Shown here in pieces: positions 25,384-35,835 of a DNA stretch of 64,000 nt. The stretch covers positions 94,171,235 to 94,235,234 of the forward strand of contig OY829326.1 in assembly GCA_963691655.1 (NCBI GenBank), written 5' to 3'. Origin of the DNA: Toxonevra muliebris. Lineage: Eukaryota; Arthropoda; Insecta; Diptera; Pallopteridae. The number at the start of each line of letters is the position of its first letter. The stretch's first letter is position 1. A program made the translations under genes and the position numbers. The notes under the pieces were generated by a model. That model ran no database searches and was not told the DNA's origin. It saw only the letters and a program-made list of their open reading frames with translations.

Positions 25384-26067
25384 CTAGGGATGTGCAAATC
25401 AATTTCGACTTTAATCGAAATTCACAAAATGTATCTCAAAAATTCAAAATGCTACTTTTTGAAAAAATGCATCTACCTCTAAATACTTCTACCATGGGCT
25501 ATCCCATTCACAAACAAAATTCACATTCGAAGACGAATAATAAATGTCAAATAATGCTGCCGGAATAAGTAAAAATACGATGAACGGAGCAAAGGAAGGG
25601 GGAGGGGGAAGGGACCGGCTGGTTGCACTAAGGTCATATAAACTGTATGCCATTTAGAACAAACTATTTACTTTAAATTACTTATTTTATATTCCATTCA
25701 ATAAAAATTAAAAAAGAAAAAAATTATATATATGAGCCGCTGAGTGCAAAAGTGATGTAAGTCAATTTTTTTTATTATTTGGGCTTTCATCTTTAGGCAC
25801 TAATAGGTCGAACATGTGCTCTATAAAGCTGCCAGTAAATCTGGAAAATAGATTTTACAAGAACCTTATTTTGCACAGCACTTCTACAAAACCAATGTAT
25901 TTCTAAGAATCTAATTTTGACTCGCACGCAACGGCTCATATATTGTAAATAAATACACATACATAAATAATTCATATCAAAATTCTCGTTTCGTTTTTTT
26001 TATTCCATGCAACGAAAATTCGAAAAAAGTCGAAAATCGATTTTTCTTTCCAGTATCACATCCCTAG
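25384..26067. mobile_element. hAT-like non-autonomous element, CTAGGGATGTG ends
   Basis: Begins CTAGGGATGTGCAAATC and ends with the inverse CACATCCCTAG. Subterminal stretches are also complementary in kind (TTTCGACTTTAATCGAAA left, AAAAGTCGAAAATCGATTT right). No clean 8-bp target duplication is visible, so flanks may have decayed or been deleted. It contains a nested MITE at 25727-25943. Confidence 0.6.
25727..25943. mobile_element. Nested MITE, ATATATGAGCCG ends
   Basis: ATATATGAGCCG at 25727-25738 is mirrored by CGGCTCATATAT at 25932-25943, perfect over 12 bases, within the hAT-like element. The interior, for example GTGCAAAAGTGATGTAAG followed by TCAATTTTTTTTATTATTTG, is shared with a related copy at about 57554-57720. 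Confidence 0.7.
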
Positions 26068-26075
26068 TAGCAATG

Positions 26076-26705
26076 TGACAAACAAAAGTGGTGCCAACAG
26101 AAGGGTTAAAGGATTTTTCGTTTTGGCAACAAATGTTGTTTACGGATGAAGGTAAATTCAACATATTTGGATCTGACGGCATATGCATGGAGAAAACGTA
26201 ATGAAGCACTTCTTTCCAAGAACATGAAGCTAAACGTCAAACGCTTGTGGTTTGGAGTTCATTTTCGACTGCTGAACACGGAATGCTACACTTTAGTGAA
26301 GGGATTATGGGCAGCAAAACGTATCTGGACATTTTAAGAACAAATTTACCGGCATCAAAGGAAAAAAATCAAAGGAGTTGGGTCTGAACGAAGAATGGTA
26401 GTTCTATCAAGATAACGACTCCAAGCATAAGGCCAACAACGTACGATCATGGCTCCTTTACAACTGCTCTCATGTTATGGATACACCAGCGTAGAGTCCA
26501 GACATAAATGTCATAGAAAATTTGTGGAGCTATCTTAACACAATAGTTCGCCAGCACACCATTTCGTTCAAAGATGACCTGAAAAGAATTCTAATGCAAG
26601 AATGGGAACAAATTTAACCCAGCTATTGTAAAAAGCTCGTCAGAAGTATGCCTAATAGACTAATAGAAATGCTAATTAAAAATAAGGGAATGCATACAAA
26701 ATATT
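26076..26705 (+). mobile_element. Tc1-like transposase fragment, DD34E type
   Basis: The plus strand encodes much of a Tc1 catalytic domain: FWQQMLFTDEGKFNIFGSDG near 26120-26175 (first D), then after frameshifts WYQDNDSKHKANNVRSW near 26398-26450 (second D), and SPDINVIENLWSYL near 26497-26540 (E). Thirty-four residues separate the second D and the E. The tail ends in a NKGMHTKY-like block at about 26680-26702. A stop replaces the usual residue just before SPD and the N-terminal DNA-binding part is missing. Dead copy. Confidence 0.8.
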
Positions 26706-27243
26706 AATAACTTTTTAATACAATAGAATCGCGACAATTTGTACCCCGTTAATTCGAAAATCTCAATAATTCGTAACAAGCTGTTGGTCCCTTGAAAACA
26801 CAGCTTTAATTCACAAAAATTCCATACATTTTTTTTTTCAATACAAGGTCTATTTAACCTCTTTTAAATCGTAATTCATTGTTGAAAACCTCTTATGATT
26901 CGTAATGCAAAGCAGAATTCTATGGAACTATGGTTCGAAAAAAATCAATCATAGTAGGCAGCCAGTGTGGCCAGGGCTTTTCCCGCTGATTTTAGTACTT
27001 TTTGAAAATTAAAACGCGGGAAAAAAGTGATTTGCACGTCCCTATATTGAATATGCATATTATATTGTGTTTTTTCTTAAATAATGTCTATAAAAATTAA
27101 GATTTTTGGATTTCTCTTTTATTGAAAAAAAAATAATAAAATGAACTACTAAAAACAGGCTTCCTAACAAATTTTTAACATAGTTATTATTAAGCAACGA
27201 AATATGATCTGATGGATGTACGAGTTTGGCTTTGAGCTACTGT
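26706..27243. other. AT-rich intergenic DNA with a pogo-like TIR
   Basis: No gene. At 26720-26780 there is AGAATCGCGACAATTTGTAC, then CCCCGTTAATTCGAAAATC, then TCAATAATTCGTAAC, the style of repeat seen at pogo/Tigger termini; the second end is not recognised. Confidence 0.4.
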
Positions 27244-28002
27244 GGGTCAATTCTCGTTCTGCGTTATCGTGAAGTGAAAAAAATCTCTCACTTTGGTTTT
27301 CACTTGATGTTTTCATTTTTTCACTTCACCGAGCACAAAAATGCGAAGAAAACTGATGATGTGAAAACTGCTCGCTGAATAACACATAAAATGTGCTGAA
27401 TGGCGCTGAGTAATTATTATCGGTATAAAAATAAGAGAATATATTTATTTATAATATATTTATTTACATCAATTAATTATATAAATAAACTTAAATTACT
27501 AGGCGCTAACAGCAGCAGATTTTGTATCAATATAAGAATAATAGAATAAAATTTTTTAATTTAGACATTTTCTTTCTTATATGTCTGCAGTAATTTTTGT
27601 ACTAAATTTATCTAGAGGATCAAGCAGATGGGTCAGATAAAAATAATAAAGGTGATAATTTCATGTTTCAAATTTATTCATATTTGTTCTTAAATTTTTG
27701 TAGAGAGCGTCCAAGAATTTTAAGGAGGAATACCTCAAATCGGTTTAACATTTTCCCTAGGTGTTCCTTTTGGACCTCGGTTGCTATTTTTGCACGTCGT
27801 TGCGTTTCCTTCTTCAGTTTTCGTCCGATTTGTTTGATGTTTCAAATGTCATTTAACACTGCATTTATTTTGGCGTTAGTTTTTTTTCACTTCACTTGAT
27901 TTCGATCAGCTGTTGTCACTTTAAAGCAAAACAAAAATCGCAAAGGTGGTAAACTGGTGAAAATATTTTCACTTCTCGATAACGCAGAACGAGAATTGAC
28001 CC
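27244..28002. mobile_element. 759-bp TIR element, GGGTCAATTCTCGTTCTGCG ends
   Basis: The left end GGGTCAATTCTCGTTCTGCG continues TTATCGTGAAGTGAAAA and is mirrored at 27960-28002 with about 37 of 40 positions matching, a long, well-preserved terminal repeat. On the minus strand at about 27705-27880 a broken frame contains GRKLKKETQRRAKIATEVQK, which may derive from a Myb/MADF-like accessory protein of a Harbinger-type element, but that is tentative. No target duplication was recognised. Confidence 0.65.
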
Positions 28003-28590
28003 CCTGAACATGTTGAAAATTTGTTTTACATGTTTTAAGCCAATAAAAAAATTAAGAAAAAAAAAATTGCTGAGTGATATAATCCCTTAAGTGAAATCAT
28101 TATGGTATTTTTGATACAAGTATAAAAGACGTCAAGATTTTATCTAAATATTATTTTAATTTACATTTTTCATCCGTCATTGCTATTTCGTTAAGCGGCA
28201 CTGTATGTGAAAACCACTGAGAAAAAAATGAAGCAATTTTCACCTGCAAGGCATAAAAATGTGCCAAAATCGCAATATTTCCATACAAAACAACTGAAAT
28301 GTATGTGGACCTCGACAGACTCCTGTGTGACGAATGTGATTTATAGACCAAAACATCCTTATAGTTACCTTTGTATTGGGTTTTTTTTTGTACAGATACG
28401 TGCATAGATCGTTAGTTAATAAAAACTACCTGGAATTTGAAGTCGCTGGCTCAATTAGAAACATGTTTGAATTGCAATTGAAGTCGAAGTATGTACGGCC
28501 AGACCCATTTATTTCCCCGAGGGTTAAGTGGAAACTACTGCAGCTCATCTCTCAGCGAATGTGAACGCACCTTTATGAATTATTACGTGC
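28003..28590. other. Intergenic DNA
   Basis: No gene or transposon terminus that I can support. Confidence 0.4.
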
Positions 28591-28598
28591 CATATAAT

Positions 28599-29095
28599 CA
28601 CGGTTGCCACTTTGGTACAATTCTACCATAACTGGTAAATTTTTTTCCATTTTTCTGCGCTTGTTACATGTTTTCAAAATTTGGTACATTCTGTGGGCAA
28701 AGTTAGCTTTTATAGTAATCAAGAATTGTAAACATATTTTCGAAATACTTTGGAAATTAGAAAATTGTGCAGAATTAGCAATTTTTTGGCAAAAAGTAAG
28801 TTGTATTAAAAATGGAGTAGACGAAATGTTGTTTGAAGAATCAATTAAATTTATATTCCTTATAGCTCAGCTGCTGCTGAAAGAAAATTTGTTGACTTGA
28901 GTCCAAAAAAAAAAAACATATTGAAAAATAAATTTGGATTCAATACTCTTAATAATATAATGCTATATAATAAACTGACAAAAAGCTTTTAATAAAGTTG
29001 TCTATTCTATATAAAAATTTGGTACATTTTTTCCCCATTTGGTACATTTTTTTGTAAATATTGGTACAAAATAAAATGAGTAAGTGGCAACTGTG
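28599..29095 (+). mobile_element. hAT deletion derivative just upstream of Chrac-14
   Basis: Ends CACGGTTGCCACTT and the inverse AAGTGGCAACTGTG, flanked by CATATAAT (28591-28598) and CATTTAAT (29096-29103), an 8-bp duplication with one mismatch. The interior (28770-28985, plus strand, with a frameshift) encodes the hAT C-terminal dimerisation region: FWQKVSCIKNGVDEMLFEES, then SAAAERKFVDLSPKK (family pattern SxAxxERxFS). TTGGTACA motifs recur near both ends (28610, 28681, 29020, 29040, 29062). It is 497 bp and non-autonomous. Confidence 0.85.
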
Positions 29096-29246
29096 CATTT
29101 AATCTCAAATTTCATATGAATTACCCTGTACTTACATGTTTCACATCCATAACGTTCCTCGTTTAGTTGCCAAAACATCCGCCAAAAAATTTGGACAGAA
29201 GCAATCACAAAAATAATTTTAAACCTAAACAAATTTAGAAACCACA

Positions 29247-29675
29247 ATGGTAGAAAGAATTGAAGATTTAAATTTACCAAACGCTGTAGTTGGACGGCTA
29301 ATCAAGGACGCTTTACCAGACGGAGCAAATGTTAGCAAAGAAGCGCGCGCTGCCATTGCTCGCGCAGCATCTGTTTTTGTTATATTTTTAACGTCGAGCT
29401 CTACAACTTTAGCGCGAAAGCAAAATCACAAAACAATTACAGCTGGGAATATTCTTGATGCACTTAAACAATTGGAATTTGAAAGTTTTATCGAACCGCT
29501 TACAGAAGATCTTGAAGCATATCGCAAACTTTTAAAAGACAAGAAGGAGACAAAAGCAAAATCGATTTCTGCTGCCTCGACATCAGCTAAAGCAGCATCG
29601 GTATCAGCAGATGCTACTGATATCGATGAAGTGGAAAAACCAGAAAACCCTGAGCCATTAACGAAATCGAAATAA
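29247..29675 (+). CDS. Chrac-14: CHRAC-14 / DNA polymerase epsilon subunit 3 (histone fold)
   Basis: A 142-residue intronless protein starting MVERIEDLNLPNAVV. Residues about 8-90 form a histone fold of the NF-YB/POLE3 type, recognisable from GRLIKDALPDGANVSKEARA, FLTSSSTTLARKQNHKTIT and ILDALKQLEFESF. The tail (from about residue 100) is Lys/Ala/Ser-rich and then acidic, ending DEVEKPENPEPLTKSK. In flies this protein pairs with CHRAC-16 in the CHRAC/ACF nucleosome-sliding complex and is also a subunit of DNA polymerase epsilon (family knowledge). The first in-frame ATG (ACCACAATGG context) matches the conserved N-terminus. A poly(A) signal lies at 29824-29829. Only about 150 bp separate the start codon from a hAT element, so the promoter must be compact or overlap transposon DNA. 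Confidence 0.93.
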   Translation: MVERIEDLNLPNAVVGRLIKDALPDGANVSKEARAAIARAASVFVIFLTSSSTTLARKQNHKTITAGNILDALKQLEFESFIEPLTEDLEAYRKLLKDKKETKAKSISAASTSAKAASVSADATDIDEVEKPENPEPLTKSK

Positions 29676-29823
29676 TATTTCTCATTCATCATAATAACAA
29701 AGATGTATTCCATGAATATATGTAAGATGAGATGCTATAAATAGTTGGAATATGATTGTGGTAATTTTCTAGCTTTTAAGACTTCTCAACTTTTAATCTA
29801 ATGTATTTTTTGTAAAGCAGAAA

Positions 29824-29829
29824 AATAAA
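29824..29829 (+). terminator. Chrac-14 poly(A) signal
   Basis: AATAAA 149 bp after the stop codon of the Chrac-14 reading frame, in AT-rich 3' flank. Confidence 0.6.
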
Positions 29830-30329
29830 TTGAAAAGGTACAAGTTGCAATTGTTTAAACATATTAATTTGTATTTTTGAAATATGGACATAAAGCCCTG
29901 TTGTTAGGATTAAAACCAATTATTTGTAAGTTTGTATTTTTCCTGTTTTAAACCAGCATAAAGTCGTTTATTAAACTTAGCAAAATAGGATGGTATCCAC
30001 CTCCATATCATTTTAACATCACGAGGCTGAGTACCCACAAGGAAGCTGGGCGTCCAAATAACACCCAGTGACTACTAGCTACATACAGTCATGTAAAAAA
30101 CATAATCTCCCAAAAGGAATAAAATGAAAAATATATTTTTTTCATAAAAACTACTGAACGGCTTTGTATACATTGAACAAAAGACAAGTAATTGGGCAAG
30201 TAAATCAAACAAATTTACTCAAAAAAATTTTGTTCACTTAAACTCAAAGCCCCACAGTTGGGTATAAAATAATTTCGACACTTTCTGCGGTTTAAAGTAC
30301 CTTTGTTTTATTGGAAAGCTTGAAAAGAA

Positions 30330-31155
30330 AGTGGTCGACATTGTAAGATCGCATCCAGGTCAACAAGGTATGTGACCAAAAAAACTGCGCATATTTAACT
30401 AATTCATAAAAAAAAAACAAAGAAATAGTATAAACCCAAAAAAAGAAAAGTATCAAAAGAGAGCAAAATTTAAATCGGCAGAAAATGTTTGCATGATTAT
30501 GGATGACGAAAAGTATGTAGAAATGGACCTAAGAACAATACCTGGGAAAAAAACAAGCTTGTTCTGGCAATTTACTTGTCTGTGGAAAAAGGTCTTCTAA
30601 TTTCACAGTACCACCATTAATGCTAAAACTTATTTGAAAGAGTGTTCATAAAAACTGCTTCTTTTACACTCACAATTGTTCTACTTTGATTTGATCGGAT
30701 AAAGCTGATGTTCCCTCAGAAACTGGTCAAACAGTAACCGCACAATGGTATACAGAAAATTGCTTACATGTTTTCAAAATTCGATTAAGGAACCAGAAAA
30801 ACGTAGTTCCGCCTTATGTTGCTATCTTTTACACCATGATAATGAGCCAGTTGACAATACTGAAAGTTCCACAAAAGAAATTCGCCCAGCACATTATCTC
30901 CTGGATCTGGCGTCGTGTGATTTCTAGTTGATACCACAAATAATAATTAAATTCAAGAATCTTCGTTAATGTCGAAATTAAGAAGCTCCAAAAAAAAAAA
31001 ACATTTTTGAGGAATGTAATGAAAGGTGAATCTACCGACTTAAGAATCTTAAAGTATGTAAAGGTAAAAAATAGTGAAAATTAAAGATATTGAATTGATT
31101 TTTTTTTTTGTGTTTTTTCCAACTAACTTCGGGAACTTTTATTAGTCCCATGTAA
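30330..31155 (+). mobile_element. Two fused Tc1/mariner relics (DD37-like plus mariner)
   Basis: At 30495-30715 the plus strand encodes MDDEKYVEMDLRTIPGKK, then INAKTYLKECS and an FDLIG-like block, typical of maT/DD37-type transposases. From about 30716 the frame changes character to GQTVTAQWYTENCL and then HHDNEPVDNTE and LLDLASCDF, which belong to a DD34D mariner (its YSPDLAPCDF block). The right end near 31130-31155 reads TTCGGGAACTTTTATTAG followed by TCCCATGTA, similar to the mariner end at about 480-508. Both parts carry stops. Confidence 0.6.
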
Positions 31156-31178
31156 TTTAACATTGATAATAAAAAAAG

Positions 31179-31480
31179 ATGCTACAGACTCTCCGCTTTT
31201 GTCACAGAAAGGGAAAACTTGACCAAAATATAACCTTACAAAAACGAATCAATTTAAAGGAGATACTAGATGTTTCTAGGCTGACAGCAGTTTTCATGGC
31301 CGACTGGCCAGTAGGTATACACGTAGCATACTGCAAAAACTTGAGCAAGGAAGAAGCTCATACTTGCTCCCGATGTATGCGTCCAGTTCTGGCTAAAACA
31401 AGGCTTTGCTCTTCACTTTTTTTCTTAGGAGAACTGCTCTCAAACTACTAAGTGAATATGCACATAACAGCCCAAACTCT
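31179..31480 (+). mobile_element. LINE C-terminal fragment (plus strand)
   Basis: A 90-residue open frame contains VFMADWPVGIHVAYCKNLSK and EEAHTCSRC, resembling the LTGHxPxGxH and Cys-rich blocks at the end of RNase H-bearing LINE proteins. It is truncated on both sides. Confidence 0.45.
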
Positions 31481-31639
31481 AATAAGGATGTGGCTTCAAA
31501 AGGGGTTTAGAGCTGATTCTGTTTTTTCAGTAGCCCTCAAAACTTTGTAACTCTTACGTCCTCAAGGCCAGCAAAATCAGTCTATAAAATTAGTCAAAGA
31601 AAAAACATTTATTATTACAAATTATTACCAGGATTCTTC

Positions 31640-31730
31640 AATTCACCTCAATGTCGCTATGCCCAGGCACCCGAATGGGGGAAAATTTAATGCCGTAGCT
31701 GTCTCGTTAAGAGGCGATCTGCATTGTAAG
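31640..31730 (-). mobile_element. LINE RNase H fragment (minus strand)
   Basis: The minus strand around 31640-31675 reads WVPGHSDIEVN, the conserved RNase H C-terminal motif of I/LOA-type LINEs (WVPGHxxIxGNExAD). It is opposite in orientation to the fragment at 31179-31480, so the two are separate insertions or the result of a rearrangement. Confidence 0.5.
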
Positions 31731-31810
31731 GCAAATATAGAGTTGTTAGCAAAATACTGGAGAGATTTTATCGCAAAAAAGTATGCAACCCACCAACATT
31801 TTTTCAAACT

Positions 31811-32032
31811 TCAATAAAAAATTATGTATTTAGAAGTTATATGGATGTGAAACCTGAGTTTTCTTTGTTTTGCATAGCTCTTAATCTTTGAGCTTAGAGA
31901 CTCTAAACCATTATTTTGGGGTAAAAATCGTTCGAAATTGAATTTACCAATAACTATTAAAACTAACCAAAACTCATTTAGGTTGTCAGTAATCGATTCT
32001 GACGAACCAGAACTCATTTTGGCTATTAACAA
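31811..32032 (-). CDS. Unrecognised short open frame, doubtful
   Basis: A 73-residue minus-strand frame beginning MLIAKMSSGSSESITDNLNE, with a Lys/Arg-rich end (KIKSYAKQRKLRFHIH). I do not recognise it. It lies between LINE debris and the 3' end of APC7. It could be a decayed piece of a transposon or an exon; no splice sites argue clearly for a gene. Confidence 0.2.
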   Translation of the reverse strand: MLIAKMSSGSSESITDNLNEFWLVLIVIGKFNFERFLPQNNGLESLSSKIKSYAKQRKLRFHIHITSKYIIFY

Positions 32033-32187
32033 CCGAGATAAATGTACATGCTGTCACCACTGATGTACACACTTGGGGAACATTGATTCAATGTAATTGT
32101 ATATTGAGTTTATTCCGCTCCACCGCAATCTAAATCTTTTCAAGTTTGAATTTTGATATAAAATCAGATTTTTATATATAAACATAA

Positions 32188-32207
32188 TTTATTAAACAAT
32201 TTTTATT
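32188..32207 (-). terminator. APC7 poly(A) signals
   Basis: Two AATAAA-type signals on the minus strand (TTTATT on the plus strand at 32188-32193 and 32202-32207) lie about 255-275 bp downstream of the APC7 stop codon. Confidence 0.5.
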
Positions 32208-32460
32208 AAACGAATTGTTTAATATTTGCTTGCACTAAGAAAGCCGCAAATTTACATTTAAAACTTAAGCTACATTTGACGGTGGATGCAATTTAAATTT
32301 AGCAATAAAATTATATGGAAATGAATGTTAAAATGATAAAATACTTTGGATCATTAGGAAATTAAAGAGGAAACGAGAATTATTTGAAATTTTTCAATGA
32401 AAGAAACATCATGGAAATGTAATACACATCACTTTAGCTTAACTTCAATTAGAGTCAAAT

Positions 32461-34419
32461 CTAATTAGTTAATTCTGCATCGACATCTTGCCAAAATGGA
32501 TCTGAGAATGTATCCGATTCGCCATCGTCATGAGCCACAGCAGGTGATGACAATTCAACTGCTTCTATTGAGGGTTCGTCAATGGGCCATTCTTCATCTT
32601 GTGCAGTGGATGGCGTCATTGAGGTGTCCTGTTCTTGCTTGGTGGAAGAACGTCCCAAGGCATTGACGCCTTCAAGTGCACGATGATATGTAGGCTCCAT
32701 GCTGAAAAGAGTTATCGAGGAATAAATTTCGTTAAATTATAATTATGTGCTCCCAGTATAAATGTATGCACCTAAGCGCTATTGTATAATATTCTAGTGC
32801 TGCATTCAAATCCTTTTCAGCACTTAAAATATCACCCAACATTGTGAATAACTTATGATGAGGATAGTTTACGACTTGTCTTTTTAACATTGCAATGGCT
32901 TCCTGTGTTTCACCGTCATTTTGGCATACTTCTGCCATAAGTGCAACTGCAGGCGCATAATGTTCATCGATATCCAAAGCTTTGACTACAAATTTTTTGG
33001 CACTCTTCTTAGCGACCATATTCGAAGAGTGAAATAAAGTTCGAGCAAACATCTAAATATAAAATTATACAAAATGCAACTATTTTTAATGGATATTAGA
33101 CATTCAAATCCAAAACATACCACATAACTACGAGGCGAATTGCGAAAGTAGCGAACTGCCAAGGCACACATAGTCTGAGCTTCTTTAAGTCGTTTCAGTC
33201 CTACATAACAGTGAAAAAGTCCCTTGTAAACCTCAAAACGATAATTAGCAATACACTGTGCTGCACGAAAAAAGTATATGGCATCTTTGTGACGTTTCAA
33301 CTGCAAGCATATTTTGCCACGCAATAACTGCGCTTCTATATTGCGGGGATTTAAGGAAATTGCCTTATGCGTGAACGATGTGGCTTTTTCCATTTTTCCA
33401 TTGGCGTAGAAACTCTGTGCAAGCACAAACCAATGTTCTGAGGTAAATTCATTTAAATTGGTCATCTGTGAAGCAAGCTTATCTAAATCCTGTAGTTTCT
33501 GGTTGTATTCATACACAACAGCCAGCGACATCAGTGCATCAGTGCTATGTGGACTTAACATCGTAGCAGATTCCAAATAGTGTTGTGCCTGTGCAAAACT
33601 GCCATAGTAGTAAAGACATTTGCCGACCATTGCGAGCAGATGTTCGTTTTGACGGAATTTGGTATTGTCATTGATTGATTGAAAGGTTTTAGAGGCTTCA
33701 AGATGCTTGCGACTGTACATTTGTGCATGTCCTTTTATCCAACTATTCAACCAATCCATATTTTTATTGGTAATCCCACAGGCTGTATGAGCAAAGTAAA
33801 CACAAATAAATTACTTTTGTTTCTGTTACATTCATGCATGTCACTTACCATTCATAGCCAAGGAGTTAACTTCGATCCCATCCACTCCTAGTTCAAGTAA
33901 TGCCTCTATGGCTTCCAGAGCCAATGGGCAGTCACGCAAAATATCTTTATAAGCGGCCATAGCTTCTGTGGTATTTGCCGCACGTCCATAATGAAGCAAT
34001 TTCGCCAGTAACATGTTAAATTTCGGTGTACGCGCCTTAGCTGGCACTACCTGCAACGTAGAAACCGCCAAATTGTGCTCACCCATTTCTCTATAACAAA
34101 TCGCCAAACGATATCTAATTTCCACCTCTGAGAAATGTTCGTACGTATTCTCAATGCTCGTCAGCTGCGTGTTTTTGTAACGCACCATACCCTTGCGCAT
34201 CAACAATGCTGCATCCAGTTGCTTGAATGCCAAACGAAAATGCCGCTCGTGGTAATGTGCGTTTCCCAGATATAGCAGCGTTTGATATTCAAGTTCCGGT
34301 GTAGCTAAGCTACGATCATTTTTAAGCAGACTGTTCATCAGGCTGGCCGCAGGAATCACACAAGAGTACAACTCATTATCGTATAGTTTTTTTATGTTTG
34401 TGAAGAGAACGGTTTCCAT
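32461..34419 (-). CDS. APC7: Anaphase-promoting complex subunit 7 (TPR protein)
   Basis: Four exons on the minus strand: 34419-33849, 33782-33121, 33052-32772 and 32701-32461. Introns are 66, 68 and 70 bp with GT..AG borders (phases 1, 0, 2), giving one 584-residue frame that ends in TAG. The protein starts METVLFTNIKKLYDNELYSC and is built of tetratricopeptide repeats almost throughout, for example LLYLGNAHYHERHFRLAFKQ, RYRLAICYREMGEHNLAVS and LRGKICLQLKRHKDAIYFFR. It ends in an acidic tail DPFWQDVDAELTN. Length and repeat layout match metazoan APC7, a scaffold TPR dimer of the APC/C ubiquitin ligase that controls mitotic exit (family knowledge). All exons are intact and the gene looks functional. 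A 3' UTR with poly(A) signals follows at about 32200. Confidence 0.9.
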
Positions 34420-35269
34420 GATTCTGAGTAATTTTTGAATGGATTGGACGAGTATTTCGCTTGTTTCAGTACAATAAAGAACTTTCCATCCACTAATTGT
34501 ATAAAAATCAGCAAATGCACTTTATATTTCCTTTTTTTTTTTTTTTTTTGTACTTCTACTAAATAATTTGTTTATTTCTTGATGCAAAATGCATATTTTC
34601 ACTTCCAAAAAGTGTATAAAATTGCAGCAGTCACCATGTAGCCAGATATTTTTTCCGATTCTGCGTTTACACCGCCCTGCAGAATTAATACACTAATTTG
34701 TTACTATAAAGGCCCAAAAATGTCAAAAATACAAAACAAATGGATGGGAAACAGACAAAACAAAAACGAAGATATTGACAGTACTAGTCTCTTCATATAA
34801 AAAATAAAATAGTTGGGGAAAAGAGAGTTAATGCTGCTATGACCTGCTATTATTTCGCCATAGCCCATATGAACGCAGGAATCTGCATTAGTTTGGCGAA
34901 AATAATATCATTCCACTGAATATATGTCCCCTTTTTCATTAGGCAAGTTTATTTTCTCAAGGCTTTTCGATCTTTTTCTGGCTGCTCACACGGAGGTAAG
35001 GCCTTGGGGGGAAAGTATGAAAGAGAGGTAGAAAAATTGGTTGTAAAAAAGAGGTAAGTGAGTTGCCCCGAAAATTCAAAAATAAAATAAAAATCGGTGT
35101 ATCGATGAATGTTCATATCCCTGCAAGAACAGTACTGACAATATGACTGGTTATTTTACTGTTTGCAATAACGAAATGTTTCAGTATAGTCTCAGTCACA
35201 ACCTTATGGGGCTAGGGGAAAAAATGACCAGAACTCTACTCCCCGTGTGATATGGCATCTCTTTCTTTC
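34420..35269. other. Intergenic DNA upstream of APC7
   Basis: Contains the 5' flank of the minus-strand APC7 gene and a long T-run at about 34531-34549. No other gene recognised. Confidence 0.5.
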
Positions 35270-35289
35270 TCACGCATTTTCGTATTCAA

Positions 35290-35430
35290 TATTACTATAT
35301 TCCTCTCATATACTGGTTATATGAATAGTTATCTAACTGGTAACTTCTCATACATACTGGTTATATGATTAATTATGTGACTGCTAACTTCAGGTTACAC
35401 ATACTGGTTACGACTAACCGTTATGTTTAT
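35290..35430. repeat. Short tandem repeat, ATACTGGTTATATGA units
   Basis: The unit ATACTGGTTATATGA, followed by an AACTGGTAACTT-like segment, occurs about two and a half times at roughly 50-bp spacing (near 35310, 35355 and 35400), with decay in the last copy. Confidence 0.55.
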
Positions 35431-35835
35431 TACAACATAAAGGAAAAGGCTAAAATTAGTTTCATCAATTTTATTTAAATTATGCAAAAATATTTTCAAT
35501 TCAATTTTTAGGTAAAATAAAGTAATTATAAAAATATTAAAATATATTTAATATATTAAAATTATTAAATTAGTTGTTAAATTACATATATTTGTACATA
35601 CACAACATTACCATAAACTTATAATATACTTATCTGATTTATAAATTTTAATTATTTAATTTGTTGCGTCAATGATGTATTGAAATTGCCCGCTGAAAAG
35701 GAAAACAAATAAAATTTAAAAAGTATTATTACATTATAATCACATGTTATTATTTCCCAGAATATAAAGAAAAAACCTATAGAATTTGAAAAATATTAAA
35801 AATTATATATATCCTTCTGAATTGTTACTTACCAT

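Noticed and set aside
35290..35430. CRISPR-like direct repeats
   Set aside because: Units of different decay without uniform repeats and spacers, in a eukaryotic context; a simple tandem repeat explains it.
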